This document shows positions 41,693 to 52,200 of a DNA stretch of 64,000 nucleotides, piece after piece. Under the pieces are notes generated by a model. It made no database searches, was not told the DNA's origin, and was given only the letters and a program-made list of their open reading frames with translations. The stretch's first letter is position 1, and every line of letters starts with the position of its first letter. A program made the position numbers and the translations under genes. The stretch comes from GCA-2737725 sp965229355 (GTDB lineage: Bacteria > Pseudomonadota > Alphaproteobacteria > Rhodospirillales > Rhodospirillaceae), in the NCBI GenBank assembly GCA_965229355.1, contig OZ245869.1, positions 1,674,001 to 1,738,000 on the forward strand, given 5' to 3'.

Positions 41693-42853
41693 TTATTTGG
41701 GTTTGCGCATGCCGTGGCAGAACCACACGCCACCTTCGTCGCGGCGGATGTGATCGGCAAACATCGCGTCTTCGGGCACGCCTAAGTCACGCATGATTTG
41801 TTTCACGTTGGCATCAGCCCAACCCATCCAGAACGGCTCGCCGTTGTACTTTACTTGCCAATCGTTCAGCACTTGATCGGACAGTTTCAAGAAGCCCGGT
41901 TGGTTCGGCACATCGACGTGGAAGGCAATGCCGCCTGGCTTTAGCACGCGCCAGGTTTCGGCAATCCATTTCGGCAAGCCAGCTGTCGTGGTTTCGTGGC
42001 CCATGATGTGTGAGACAACCAGATCAAACGACTCATTGGGGAAATCCAGTTCGCGCGCATCCATTTGCGCGAAGTGAATGGCTTGGCCTTCATTCTCGGC
42101 GTAGGCGTGCGCAAAACGCAGCAGCCCTGCAGCGATGTCGATGGCATGCACTTCAGCGTCTGGGCACAGTTGTTTGTAAGATGGCGTGTTGCGGCCCGTA
42201 CCGCAGCCCAACTCCAAAATACGTGTGGGCTTAAAGCCCGGATAACGTTCTTCGAGTAAGCTTAAAACAAAATCACCACCTGATTTGCCAGCCATTGCTC
42301 TGCGGCCGCGGCCTGCGGTGTACATCATGCCGCCACCGTTATAGCGCGCACCCGCCGTAATGTCGTCAGCGTGCGCCTCAAAACAGAAACCACCGGGTTG
42401 GCGGTGAATTTCGGTTTCGGAAATGTTGCGTGGCAGTTTCAAATCAGGGTTCAGTTTCAGCGAACCCAACTTGTTTGGGCGCGCTTTGTATTCGTTATAA
42501 GCGCTCTGCAAACGATTAAGATCGTGATCAAGAACGTCATCGACGATTTCCCACATCATGCCTTGCGAGATGTACGTCATTGTCGCCCAGGTTTGATATT
42601 CGTGGGTTTTTTCAAGTGCGGCTTTCGCCAACTTGCGATCGTTTTTGTCCAAGTCGTTTAAAGCGTGCCCCGCTTCTTTGGCCAAAGCCGGACTGATTTC
42701 AGCCTCGAACTTTTTGCGGATCTGGCCACCCATGGTCAGGTTCACGCGCTTCTTAAAAGCGATCAAGAAATGCTGGCGCGCCACGTCATCGTGGTTCATG
42801 CGCAGGTTCATATCCAAGTCGTTAGACCCGTGGGCAGTGACCGTATCCAGCAT
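41693..42853 (-). CDS. SAM-dependent class I methyltransferase
   Basis: 386 residues from ATG 42853. The N-terminal 200 residues are helical and of unknown kind. Residues 210-360 hold a Rossmann-type methyltransferase with motif I ILELGCGTGRNTP, an acidic VHAIDIA end of strand 2, and post-motif FDLVVSHIMGHE and VLKPGG segments (methyltransferase type 11). The substrate is unknown. It stands as a single gene convergent with pip. Confidence 0.85.
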   Translation of the reverse strand: MLDTVTAHGSNDLDMNLRMNHDDVARQHFLIAFKKRVNLTMGGQIRKKFEAEISPALAKEAGHALNDLDKNDRKLAKAALEKTHEYQTWATMTYISQGMMWEIVDDVLDHDLNRLQSAYNEYKARPNKLGSLKLNPDLKLPRNISETEIHRQPGGFCFEAHADDITAGARYNGGGMMYTAGRGRRAMAGKSGGDFVLSLLEERYPGFKPTRILELGCGTGRNTPSYKQLCPDAEVHAIDIAAGLLRFAHAYAENEGQAIHFAQMDARELDFPNESFDLVVSHIMGHETTTAGLPKWIAETWRVLKPGGIAFHVDVPNQPGFLKLSDQVLNDWQVKYNGEPFWMGWADANVKQIMRDLGVPEDAMFADHIRRDEGGVWFCHGMRKPK

Positions 42854-43050
42854 GCTCTTTACTCCATGAGGTGCTTCTCAAAGCTAAGGCCAATTGTATC
42901 GGCCTTATAACCATTATTTTGCAAGATTTATGTGGGGTCAAACATGAGATAAATCAATGAATTCTGCTCTCATAGCGCGAACACAAGCGGGTGGGCTTTG
43001 GCCACGCGAATCCTTGGATGGCGCCACGTTTTCTACTAGGGTGCCACCCC

Positions 43051-43662
43051 ATGAAAAACTTTAAGCCTTCATTTTTGTCTCGTTTTGGATGCGTTGCGGC
43101 TGTCACGCTCTGTCTTTCAGCCCCCGCTTTGGCTCACCCCCATGTCTGGGTTACAGGTGCGGCGACCCTGCAATTTGCCGATAATAAATTAGCGCGTGTG
43201 GGGATGAAGTGGCAGTTCGACGGCTTTTTCAGCCAAGTTCTGCTGGGCGATTTTGACACCAACAAAGACGGCAAGTTCGATGATACCGAACGCGCGGCAA
43301 TGAAAGAGCAAGTGTTCACCTCGCTCAAAGAATACGGCTATTTCACACATCTGAGAATTGGCGGGCAAGAAGCCACCTTTGACCGTGTGGAAAATTTCTC
43401 GACAGACGTTGATAAAGGGGAACTGGTTTACAAATTCGACCTTGTCCCCGCCACGCCACTGGATTTGACGAAATCTGAAACGCTGCTCAGCGTTTATGAT
43501 CCCAGCATTTATGTGGACATTATTTTGGGTGGCGATAAGCCAGTCACGCTGGAAGGGATTGCCCAAGATAAATGCAGTTGGTCGTTTGCATCGGGCAAAG
43601 AAATTTCAAACCCCGACGGGATGCTGACACCGCAGTTGGTAAAACTGAACTGCAAAGCTTGA
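43051..43662 (+). CDS. DUF1007-family periplasmic protein
   Basis: 203 residues from ATG 43051; the longer frame from 42991 lacks a signal. A clear signal peptide ends at SAPALA, leaving a mature N-terminus HPHVW, a likely metal-binding histidine pair. The DUF1007 core has TKDGKFDD-like NKDGKFDDTE and a final Cys-rich tail (KLNCKA). DUF1007 genes are regularly beside NicO/RcnA-type nickel-cobalt transporter genes, as here, where they converge tail to tail. It may deliver or bind metal in the periplasm. Confidence 0.85.
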   Translation: MKNFKPSFLSRFGCVAAVTLCLSAPALAHPHVWVTGAATLQFADNKLARVGMKWQFDGFFSQVLLGDFDTNKDGKFDDTERAAMKEQVFTSLKEYGYFTHLRIGGQEATFDRVENFSTDVDKGELVYKFDLVPATPLDLTKSETLLSVYDPSIYVDIILGGDKPVTLEGIAQDKCSWSFASGKEISNPDGMLTPQLVKLNCKA

Positions 43663-44799
43663 TTAAATCAAGCCGTGCATCTGCAACGCGCCGCCAAGCA
43701 ATAAGCCCCCTAAAAGCATCACGCCGCCCGAGCCCGCAATTGTAAGCGCGCGGCTGATCAATGCGCGTGTGGGCGTGGGTACGGTTTCGCCGCCTGTAAT
43801 AGCGTGACGCAGCACAATCGTGCCAATGCCAAGGGCTGAAATGGTGATCGCAACGCCAAGCGCGATCAACAAAGCTGCTGCAATCCCCAGAAAAAATACC
43901 CCGTTCGCGAGCGCAAACAGTAACACCAGAATTGTACCTGTGCAGGGGCGCACACCGGACACAATGCCAACGGCAACCACTTCACCATCGCGTCCTGCTA
44001 ACGTGCGGCCCATGCGTGCAAGCCATGTTTCACGGGCATTTGTGCCACCATGATCATGGCCATGATGATCGTGATTGTGATGACCATGATTGCGATGATC
44101 CTGTGTGCAGTGCTCACCATGATGATGGTGATGATGCTCGTGCCCGTGATCATTGTGCGCATTTGCGCCATCATCAAAAGTGCTGGCGGCGGGTCCATGA
44201 TCGTGCGCGAAAGCCTCTTTTCCAACTAATGCGCAATACGTCATATAAGCACCCATACCAAAAATGATGGTATAGCTGGCAATCTCCAACCAGTTCGCGT
44301 CATCCATAATTTGCATTTGGCTGCGCCCAACAATCAACGCCAGTACCCCCACCACAACAATGGCGACGACCGCTTGTGTCAGCGCGATCACGCTGCCCAT
44401 GAGAATGCCAGTCTTCAGCGGCGCTTTTTTTGCGGTGAAGTAAGACGCCACAACCATCTTCCCGTGACCAGGGCCGGCGGCATGCAACACGCCATATAGA
44501 AAACTCGCCATCAAAACGGTAAAGGCTGCGACCCAACTGCCATCGGCGCTAGATTCGCGCAGTTTGCCACTCAAAAAACGGTTCAGGTCGCGCTGCCAAT
44601 CAGCCACTTGCCGAAACACAGCCAAAATGGGGGCGGGCAGGGTAATCAGTGGCTCATGAACTTGTTCATCCCCCAGTGTGGATGGGGGTGGGGTGCTTTG
44701 CTGTGGTGCGCCGCGCCCGCCGAAGGGATTGTTCTGCGCCGAGGCTGGAACCGAAACAAACACGCTGGCAGCCAGCAAAAACATCATCACTATGCGCAT
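43663..44799 (-). CDS. NicO/RcnA-type nickel-cobalt transporter with a His-rich loop
   Basis: 378 residues from ATG 44799. A signal-peptide-like first helix (MMFLLAASVFVSVPASAQ) is followed by a periplasmic stretch and about six membrane helices. The hallmark HAAGPGHGKMVVASYF occurs in the second helix region, and RPCTGTILVLLFALANG near the fifth. Between them is a loop of about 40 residues with more than 20 His plus Asp (HEHHHHHHGEHC and similar), typical of metal-sensing loops in RcnA/NicO exporters or importers. Direction of transport is not clear from sequence. Confidence 0.9.
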   Translation of the reverse strand: MRIVMMFLLAASVFVSVPASAQNNPFGGRGAPQQSTPPPSTLGDEQVHEPLITLPAPILAVFRQVADWQRDLNRFLSGKLRESSADGSWVAAFTVLMASFLYGVLHAAGPGHGKMVVASYFTAKKAPLKTGILMGSVIALTQAVVAIVVVGVLALIVGRSQMQIMDDANWLEIASYTIIFGMGAYMTYCALVGKEAFAHDHGPAASTFDDGANAHNDHGHEHHHHHHGEHCTQDHRNHGHHNHDHHGHDHGGTNARETWLARMGRTLAGRDGEVVAVGIVSGVRPCTGTILVLLFALANGVFFLGIAAALLIALGVAITISALGIGTIVLRHAITGGETVPTPTRALISRALTIAGSGGVMLLGGLLLGGALQMHGLI

Positions 44800-45223
44800 G
44801 AGGCGGGCTCTTAAAATTGAATATCGCGGAGATGATACACTGCCATATCAGTTCCCTGTCTATGACAAGCAAGTCGCCTGATCGCAGACCTTTCGTTCGG
44901 GCTTTTCGTTCGACAATCGGGCTTTGAGATTGCCCAAAACGGGCAGTTTCCTTTCTCCGGGCACATTCGATATTCTTGCTTTAGCGATCTAAAAAGTGGC
45001 TGTAGGAACAGGCTGCAAAAGCCCCCTCCGGTGGCACAGAACGTGCTGAAAGCTGGGGGTTTGAGGGAAAATTAATCGTTTTGTTACAGCTGGTTACACG
45101 GCTTAGATAGCCGGTTAACCCAGGCGCGGTTATACACCGTACAAACAGCGGCCCATTTGAATGGGTCACTTTATGTCGGTTGCGGCTCGCGCTTCCAGGG
45201 GGAGCCGCTAAAGGTATTTTTTG
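44800..45223. other. Intergenic region between divergent transporter genes
   Basis: About 420 bases with divergent promoters for the NicO gene and the efflux genes. A TTTCGTTCG element occurs twice near 44891-44910. A GCGGCTC/GAGCCGC hairpin (45182-45208) lies just before the ribosome site of the efflux adaptor and might affect its translation. No gene is supported. Confidence 0.5.
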
Positions 45224-46354
45224 ATGAAGCTTAATCGCAATGTTGTCGCGGGGATTGCGGCTGCTGCTGTTTTGATCGGCGGTGGTGCGTACTTTGCGTT
45301 GTCAGGGTCAAAACCAGCAGGCGGTCCATCAGGGATGGGCGTACCAGGTGGCCGCCCTCAAGCCGTTTTAGCAGGCCGCGTGTCTTACGAAGTCTTCGAT
45401 GATCACATCGAAGCAATTGGTACGTCTGCTGCGAATGAGTCCATTACCGTGACGGCGAAAGTTACGGGCGTAATCCGCACGATTAAATTCGATGACGGGC
45501 AGTTCGTCAAAAAAGGCGAAGAGATTGCGGCCGTCGATGCGGGCGAGTCCGATGCGCGCTTGAACGTTGAACTGGCCAACGTCGACGAGCAGCGCAAAGA
45601 GCTTGATCGTATTATGGGCTTGTCGCAATCCAATAACGTCAGCCGCGCGCGCGTTGATCAGCAAGTTGCCGCCTTAAAGAAAGCCGAAGCCAATGCCGCC
45701 GCCGCCCGTGCGCGTGTGGGCGACTTCCGCATTATAGCACCTTTCTCTGGTGTGTTAGGTCCGCGGCGCGTCAGTTTAGGTGCGCTGGTTCAACCTGGCG
45801 CGGTTATTACGACGCTTGATGATATCTCGACCATCAAACTTGATTTCGCTGTGCCAGAAACATTTTTGGCATCGTTGCGTCCAGGTCTTGATATCGAAGC
45901 AACGACAACCGCCTATCCTGGTGAACTGTTCAAAGGCCAAGTGGTGTCGGTTGACAGTCGTGTTGATCCCGTTACGCGTTCGGTTGGTATCCGCGCACTG
46001 CTGCCAAACCCAGAATCGCGTTTGAAACCCGGTATGTTGATGGTGATTGATCTGATCAAAGATCGTCGCCAGTCGTTGATGGTGGCGGAACAAGCGTTGT
46101 CGCCTGAAGCCAGCCAAAACTATGTGTTCGTCATAAAGAAAGACAACACGGTATCGAAAGTTCCGGTGGTGCTGGGGCGTCGCCGTCTTGGTACGGTCGA
46201 GATTCTTGAAGGCTTGAATGAAGGCGATATCATCGTCGTTGAAGGCATCATGGATCTTCGCCCGAATTCAAAAGTCGATATCAAGAATAAAGAAAAAGTT
46301 GGCGCAGGTTTGCCATCCGCCGATGTGCGCGATGGCGCAAAAGGCCCAACCTAA
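45224..46354 (+). CDS. RND efflux periplasmic adaptor (membrane fusion protein)
   Basis: 376 residues from ATG 45224; a TTG at 45221 is adjacent. One N-terminal membrane helix or uncleaved signal is followed by the HlyD/AcrA layout: a lipoyl half (ESITVTAKVTGVIRTIKFDDGQFVKKGE), given here in fragments, a short helical hairpin, the second lipoyl half (FRIIAPFSGVLGPRRVSLGA), a beta-barrel and a membrane-proximal domain. It links an inner-membrane RND pump to an outer-membrane channel. The pump gene follows 55 bases downstream; no TolC-type gene is present here. Confidence 0.92.
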   Translation: MKLNRNVVAGIAAAAVLIGGGAYFALSGSKPAGGPSGMGVPGGRPQAVLAGRVSYEVFDDHIEAIGTSAANESITVTAKVTGVIRTIKFDDGQFVKKGEEIAAVDAGESDARLNVELANVDEQRKELDRIMGLSQSNNVSRARVDQQVAALKKAEANAAAARARVGDFRIIAPFSGVLGPRRVSLGALVQPGAVITTLDDISTIKLDFAVPETFLASLRPGLDIEATTTAYPGELFKGQVVSVDSRVDPVTRSVGIRALLPNPESRLKPGMLMVIDLIKDRRQSLMVAEQALSPEASQNYVFVIKKDNTVSKVPVVLGRRRLGTVEILEGLNEGDIIVVEGIMDLRPNSKVDIKNKEKVGAGLPSADVRDGAKGPT

Positions 46355-46409
46355 CGGTCGAAAGACAAAAGGCGCAGCGTATTGACGTAGCGCTTCAAGG
46401 AGAGCACCG

Positions 46410-49400
46410 ATGGTCCTGTCGGATTTTTCGATCAAACGCCCTGTTGTGGCGATTGTGGCCAGTTTGCTTCTGGTCGTCTTTGGCGTGTTCGCTGTCGTTC
46501 AGTTGCCGGTGCGTGAAACGCCCAACATTGAACGCCCCATTGTGTCGGTGCGTGTTCAGTATGCTGGCGCCTCGGGTGATGTGATCGAAACCCGCATGAT
46601 TCAGCCGATTGAAGATCAAATCAGCGGCATTGAAGGTATTAAAACCCTTACTTCATCCTCACGCGATGCCTTTGGTTTCATCACCATTGAATTCGAACTG
46701 GACCGCGACATTGATGACGCTGCCAACGACGTGCGCGAACAGGTTGCGCGTGTTGTGCCGCGTTTGCCGCCCGAAGCTGATCAGCCTGTCGTTCAAAAAG
46801 CCGACCAAGATGCCGACCCGATTTTATGGATAAACATCTTTTCGCCGACACGCTCGCCGATGGAATTGTCGGACTATGTCGAGCGTTACATGCGCGACCG
46901 TATTGCTTCCATTGATGGTGTAGCGTTCACATGGTTTGGCGGTGAGCGTAAACGTTCGCTGCGGGTCTGGATTGATCGTCGTGCTTTGGCGGCGCGCCAA
47001 GTTACGGTGACAGATATTGAATCGGCATTGCGCCGTGAAAATATCGAACTTGGTGCAGGCTTGTTGGAATCTGAAAACCGTGACTTCAACTTACGCACGG
47101 CACGGACGTATCAGACCCCTGAAGATTTCGCGAAGCTGGTGATTGCACGCGGCCCGAATAATTATTTGGTACGTTTGGGCGAACTGGCAAAAATCGAGAT
47201 CGGCGCTGAAAGCGATAACTCGATGTTCCGCGCTAACGGCGCACCTGCGGTGGGCCTCGCAATCATCAAACGACCAGGTGCATCAACGCTAGCGGTGGCG
47301 ACTGCGGCCAAGAAAGAACTGGAAGAGATCAAGAAGACACTCCCGCCCGATATCGAAGTGGCCGTATCGATGGACTCATCGCTCTATATCGCAGCGGCGT
47401 TAAAAGAAGTTGCTATCGCTATGGGCGTTGCCGCGCTGCTGGTGCTGGTTGTTATTTATCTCTTCTTGGGTTCGTTGCGCGCAGCTCTCATTCCGTCGGT
47501 CACGGTGCCCATCAGTATCATGGCCACATGTATTGTGCTGTGGCCGCTGGGCTTCTCACTAAATATTTTGACGCTATTGGCATTAGTGCTCGCCATCGGT
47601 CTTGTTGTCGATGACGCTATCATCGTGCTTGAGAATGTGCACCGCCGCATGAAGCGCGGTGAGCCTGCGCTGTTGGCTTCATATCGCGGCACACGTCAGG
47701 TGGGCGTGGCGGTTGTGGCGACAACTTTGGTGCTGGTGGCCGCATTCGTGCCGATCACGCTGCAAGGCGGTACCGTAGGCCGTTTGTTCACCGAATTCTC
47801 GATTACCATGGCGGCATCGGTTTTATTTTCGATGTTTGTGGCCCTTACACTTACGCCAGTTCTTTGTGCCAAAGTTCTGACCAATGATCTCGATGAGACC
47901 AAGGTTGCGAAAAAGGCACAAATTGCATTCGAGAAGATGAAAGAGTTTTACAAAAAATCTCTCATCATCGGCCTCAACCATCCGAAGTGGGTAACGCTTG
48001 CATTCATTGGGATCGTGTCGACCACGGTCCTGATGTTTATCTTTGTGCCTAAAGAATTCTCGCCACCGGAAGATCGTGGCTCCATCAATATTATGGTAAG
48101 GGCGCCCGAAGGCTCGAGTTTGGAATTCACAGACCGTCAAGCCATGGTCGCGACCGAGATTCTAAAAGACTATTTGGGCAAAGGCGAAGTCGCGCGCATT
48201 CTGCAAATGCTGCCGATGGGCGAAAGCGTGTCGGGTGCATCGACGCACTTGGGACAAATCATCTTACGCCTCGAGCCTTGGGAAAGTCGCAAACGCTCTG
48301 CTGCAAACATGATGCGTGAAGTGGCGGGTAAGTTGCGCGATGTTCCTGGTGCACAAATGATCCCCACACCCAGCGGTGGTCTGGGTCAGGGCATGGGCGG
48401 CGGTGGTTTACAGCTCGCCATTGGCGGCGACACATATGATCAGTTGCGCAAATGGCGCGATATCATGTTGCCTGCGATGCGTGATAATCCGCGTCTGTTG
48501 GGTGTGCGCTCAAACTTCAACGAAGCGAAAGCGCAGATGCGCATCAATATTGATCGCAATCGCGCGTCTGACTTGGGCGTGTCGATCAGCACCATCGGTC
48601 AGACACTCTCGATCATGCTGGGCTCGCGCCGCGTCACCACGTTTATCGATCGCGGTGAAGAGTACAACGTTGTGTTACAGGGCCAACTGAGTGATCGTCA
48701 CACGCCATCGGATGTGACCAACACATATGTGCGCTCTGATACCACGCGCGAACTTATCCCGCTGTCTAGCTTGGTGACGATTGAAGAGTTTACCGGCCCC
48801 GACTCATTGAATCGCCTTGATCGCCAGCGTTCCATTACCTTAATGGCAACGCCTGTTCCGGGTTACACACTGGGCGAGGCTGTTAAAGATTTGCAAAAGC
48901 TTGCAGCCGAAAAATTACCGCCCGAGGCGACGCTCACATGGCGCGGTGAAGCGGCTGAACTGAATGACGCGAATACGTTGATGTTCCTCGCGTTCGGTTT
49001 ATCGCTGCTGGTTGTGTATCTGGTTTTGGCTGCGCAATTTGAAAGCTTCATCCATCCGTTCGTCATTTTGATGACTGTGCCTTTAGCCGTAGCAGGTGCT
49101 TTGGCTGGACTTTTGGTCTTTGGTCAAAGCTTCAATCTCTACTCGCAGATCGGCATTATCGTGCTGGTAGGTTTGGCGGCGAAGAACGGCATCCTGATTG
49201 TCGAATTTACCAACCAATTGCGTGATTCCGGCATGGCATTCCGTGATGCGTTGGTTGAAGCCGCCACCATTCGTTTGCGCCCCATTGTCATGACGGTGCT
49301 GGCCACCGTTATGGGTGCTGTCCCGCTGGCATTAGGAAGCGGTGCGGGCTCAGAAGGTCGTATCGCCATTGGTATCGTGATTATCGCTGGCGTCAGTTTT

Positions 49401-49556
49401 GCTAGCTTCATCACCCTACTGGTTGTGCCGGTGTTTTATCAGGAACTGGCAAAAAAGACCGGTTCACCGGGTCGCGTGGCTGCCGAATTGGCGACTTACG
49501 AAGCTGCACACCCTGTGCGCCGCTTCGATAAGGAAGATCATCAACCGGCAGAGTAG
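46410..49556 (+). CDS. RND-family efflux pump (AcrB/MdtB-like)
   Basis: 1048 residues from ATG 46410 behind AAGGAG. The start MVLSDFSIKRPVVAIVASLLLVVFG is the first membrane helix, and two large periplasmic loops with twelve helices follow the AcrB order. The proton-relay pair is in GLVVDDAIIVLENVHRRMKRGE (two Asp in helix 4). GLAAKNGILIVEF marks helix 10, with the matching Lys. The length equals the family norm. It exports drugs or amphiphiles by proton antiport. Substrate unknown. Confidence 0.95.
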   Translation: MVLSDFSIKRPVVAIVASLLLVVFGVFAVVQLPVRETPNIERPIVSVRVQYAGASGDVIETRMIQPIEDQISGIEGIKTLTSSSRDAFGFITIEFELDRDIDDAANDVREQVARVVPRLPPEADQPVVQKADQDADPILWINIFSPTRSPMELSDYVERYMRDRIASIDGVAFTWFGGERKRSLRVWIDRRALAARQVTVTDIESALRRENIELGAGLLESENRDFNLRTARTYQTPEDFAKLVIARGPNNYLVRLGELAKIEIGAESDNSMFRANGAPAVGLAIIKRPGASTLAVATAAKKELEEIKKTLPPDIEVAVSMDSSLYIAAALKEVAIAMGVAALLVLVVIYLFLGSLRAALIPSVTVPISIMATCIVLWPLGFSLNILTLLALVLAIGLVVDDAIIVLENVHRRMKRGEPALLASYRGTRQVGVAVVATTLVLVAAFVPITLQGGTVGRLFTEFSITMAASVLFSMFVALTLTPVLCAKVLTNDLDETKVAKKAQIAFEKMKEFYKKSLIIGLNHPKWVTLAFIGIVSTTVLMFIFVPKEFSPPEDRGSINIMVRAPEGSSLEFTDRQAMVATEILKDYLGKGEVARILQMLPMGESVSGASTHLGQIILRLEPWESRKRSAANMMREVAGKLRDVPGAQMIPTPSGGLGQGMGGGGLQLAIGGDTYDQLRKWRDIMLPAMRDNPRLLGVRSNFNEAKAQMRINIDRNRASDLGVSISTIGQTLSIMLGSRRVTTFIDRGEEYNVVLQGQLSDRHTPSDVTNTYVRSDTTRELIPLSSLVTIEEFTGPDSLNRLDRQRSITLMATPVPGYTLGEAVKDLQKLAAEKLPPEATLTWRGEAAELNDANTLMFLAFGLSLLVVYLVLAAQFESFIHPFVILMTVPLAVAGALAGLLVFGQSFNLYSQIGIIVLVGLAAKNGILIVEFTNQLRDSGMAFRDALVEAATIRLRPIVMTVLATVMGAVPLALGSGAGSEGRIAIGIVIIAGVSFASFITLLVVPVFYQELAKKTGSPGRVAAELATYEAAHPVRRFDKEDHQPAE

Positions 49557-49648
49557 AATAAGCGCAGATTTCCCACTCACATTTTACATGCATCAGCGTG
49601 TATGATGGTCGGGTCGGCGGAAGACCGGCCCAGGTGGGACTTAAGCAC

Positions 49649-52123
49649 GTGAAAGAGAAAGAACTTCGTTTTGCGTTGGTGTGTTACGGCGGCGTGTCGT
49701 TGGCCGTGTACATCCATGGTGTGACGAAAGAAATCTTAAAGCTTGTTCGCGCCTCACGCGATTATCACGTCTTTGCCAACACCAACGATCCTGACCATGG
49801 TCATAGTCAGCCAGCGCCGCAGCGCGCGGATGCGACCGATACCGAAAAAGCCTACTTCGCACTGCTCCGTGAAATCGGGCGCACCATCGATCTGCGTATT
49901 GTGGTTGATATTGTCGCGGGTGCGTCGGCGGGTGGCATCAATGGGATCATCCTCGCGCGCGCGTTAGCACACGACCTCAATATCGACCCCTTGCGCGATT
50001 TTTGGCTAACGCATTCGGATGTTTGCGAACTGATGCCCGAGCACGTGAAGGCGGGGCCGTGGCGGAAGTGGTATTTCCGCCCCTTCGTGTGGTGGTTCCT
50101 GTGGCGCTACCGCAAAGATTTCGGCGGCAACAAAGAGATGCGCAAAAATGTCTCGATGTTCCTGCGCTCGCGGTGGTTCAAGCCGCCCTTTGACGGCGCA
50201 AGCCTGACCAAAGTTTTATTCGATGGCTTCTCGGCCATGGGCGACCCGATGGAGTTTGGCAGTTCGCTCATCCCGGCTGGGTTGTCGCTCGATCTGTTTG
50301 TGACGATGACCGATTTTTACGGTTACATCACGGACACGCCGATTCATGATCCGCCAATGGTGCGTGACCGTGAACATCGTCAGACACTTAAATTCTCATA
50401 CCGTCATTGGCCGCGCGGATACGAACAATCAGATTTTGGCCGTGATAACTTGGCAGGCCTTACGTTTGCCTCGCGCGCGACGTCATCGTTCCCGGGCGCA
50501 TTCCCGCCCATGCAATTCAAGGAGGTGGAAAGCCTTCTGGATGAACGCAAGCTAGGGTGGGGCGCGCGGCCCGGTTTTCTCTACAACAATTTCCGTCAGT
50601 ACTTATTGGCGGGCCTTAACCCTAGCGAGGCCGCATTCATTGATGGCAGCGTGCTGAACAACAAGCCGTTCGCGCAGGCCATTGCAGCTATCGGCGGGCG
50701 CGCGGCTTATCGTCACGTTGATCGACGTTTGCTCTATATCGATCCGCATCCGCAAGGGGCGAAGAACCGTAATTGGGGCCGCGTGCCGGGATTCTTTGAA
50801 ACCATCAAAGGCGCGCTTTCTGATATTCCACGGAACGAGCCGATCCACGACGATCTGGCGTGGGTCAACGACTACAACAATGAAGTGCGACGCCTGCAAA
50901 CCGTTATTGACAGTGCACGCATACATATCCGCGCCATGTCAAAAACTATTGCCGGTGATGCGCTGGACAAACCCATTACCGGCGAGCAATTGGGCAAGTT
51001 CCGTGATGATGCCAACAATGTCACGCGCGCCCAAACAGGTTTTGCTTACGAAGGCTATCTGCGTTTGAAGCTGACGGCCGTGCTGGAAGATGTCGCGTTC
51101 CTGGTGGCCGAGATTTGCGGTTTCGTGCGCGAGTCAAAAGAAGCGCAACGCATTTTCGCGCTCGCGCAAACTTGGGCGGCGCATGTGGGCGCCACACCGA
51201 ATAACGATGAGTTGCTGAATTCAACCACCGACCCCACGGGCACATTGGCCACGTGGGTACGTTTCTTGTTGCGGTTCGATGTGCGCTATCGTCAGCGTCG
51301 CGTGCGATTTGTGATTCGTGCAATCAATCAATTCTACAGTCGCTTGAACGAACCAGAGTTTCGCGACATTAAGCCTGAACGCTTAGATCGCATTAAAGCA
51401 GGCTTGTATGATGCCTTAGGCTTCTTGCAGCCATTGTCGGCCAAAGGCATTGCTGGCTTCGACGGTAAAGGCACACTCAGCGCCGATACAATTGCCAAAA
51501 TTCAGGCGATGGTCAAAAGCCTGGATGGTGTCGACGAACGTGATGCATCATGGACTGAGGCACACGCTAAGACCATGACTGAGGGCTTGGCGGCCCTGGG
51601 CGATGACATGGCCTTGGAAAGTTATAACACCAGAACCGATGCGTTGGTGGTGGCGTTGATTGATGCTAAGGGCACGCCGCTGCCGCAAACTGTACGCCGT
51701 GAAGTATTGGAACATTATATTGGTTTTGCGGTCTGGGATGTACTGACGTTCTCCACCACCAATTGGCGCGACTTAAACGAATTTGATGAAATCCGCGTTG
51801 ACCGCTTAAGCCCGAATGATGCGCAAACTCTGCGGAAAGGCGAGGCGGCAGCAACATTAAAAGGCGTGCAGTTCTACCACTTTGGCGCGTTCTTTAGTTT
51901 AGCTTATCGTCAAAACGATTATCTGTGGGGGCGCCTGCATGCCTCTGATCGTTTAATGGATATCGTGCTGGATGCGGCCCGTGTCGAAGGGGCTGCTGGC
52001 AACGTTGATATTATTTCCCTGAAAAAAATGGCGTTTAAGCTGATTTTAGATGAAGAATCCCAGCATCTTCATCTGACAACAGATCTCATCACAGAACTCC
52101 GCGCTGAACTTGATAAAGTATAA
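49649..52123 (+). CDS. Patatin-like phospholipase with DUF3376-type C-terminal region
   Basis: I start at GTG 49649 (MKEKELRFALVCYGG), which matches family members; the open frame begins at 49598. The patatin domain has the oxyanion glycines YGGVSLAVY, the nucleophile elbow GASAG (Ser93) and the catalytic DGS (Asp332). The 824-residue length and the helical second half agree with the large DUF3376 patatin group. These proteins hydrolyse membrane lipid acyl esters; the role here is unknown. It follows the RND pump by 92 bases on the same strand. Confidence 0.88.
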   Translation: MKEKELRFALVCYGGVSLAVYIHGVTKEILKLVRASRDYHVFANTNDPDHGHSQPAPQRADATDTEKAYFALLREIGRTIDLRIVVDIVAGASAGGINGIILARALAHDLNIDPLRDFWLTHSDVCELMPEHVKAGPWRKWYFRPFVWWFLWRYRKDFGGNKEMRKNVSMFLRSRWFKPPFDGASLTKVLFDGFSAMGDPMEFGSSLIPAGLSLDLFVTMTDFYGYITDTPIHDPPMVRDREHRQTLKFSYRHWPRGYEQSDFGRDNLAGLTFASRATSSFPGAFPPMQFKEVESLLDERKLGWGARPGFLYNNFRQYLLAGLNPSEAAFIDGSVLNNKPFAQAIAAIGGRAAYRHVDRRLLYIDPHPQGAKNRNWGRVPGFFETIKGALSDIPRNEPIHDDLAWVNDYNNEVRRLQTVIDSARIHIRAMSKTIAGDALDKPITGEQLGKFRDDANNVTRAQTGFAYEGYLRLKLTAVLEDVAFLVAEICGFVRESKEAQRIFALAQTWAAHVGATPNNDELLNSTTDPTGTLATWVRFLLRFDVRYRQRRVRFVIRAINQFYSRLNEPEFRDIKPERLDRIKAGLYDALGFLQPLSAKGIAGFDGKGTLSADTIAKIQAMVKSLDGVDERDASWTEAHAKTMTEGLAALGDDMALESYNTRTDALVVALIDAKGTPLPQTVRREVLEHYIGFAVWDVLTFSTTNWRDLNEFDEIRVDRLSPNDAQTLRKGEAAATLKGVQFYHFGAFFSLAYRQNDYLWGRLHASDRLMDIVLDAARVEGAAGNVDIISLKKMAFKLILDEESQHLHLTTDLITELRAELDKV

Positions 52124-52200
52124 GTGGCAAAGATCGTAAAGCTGCTTGCTTTCTCGCGCGTCACGCTGAAACTGCAGCGATGCTTAGTTAAGGATTCAGC

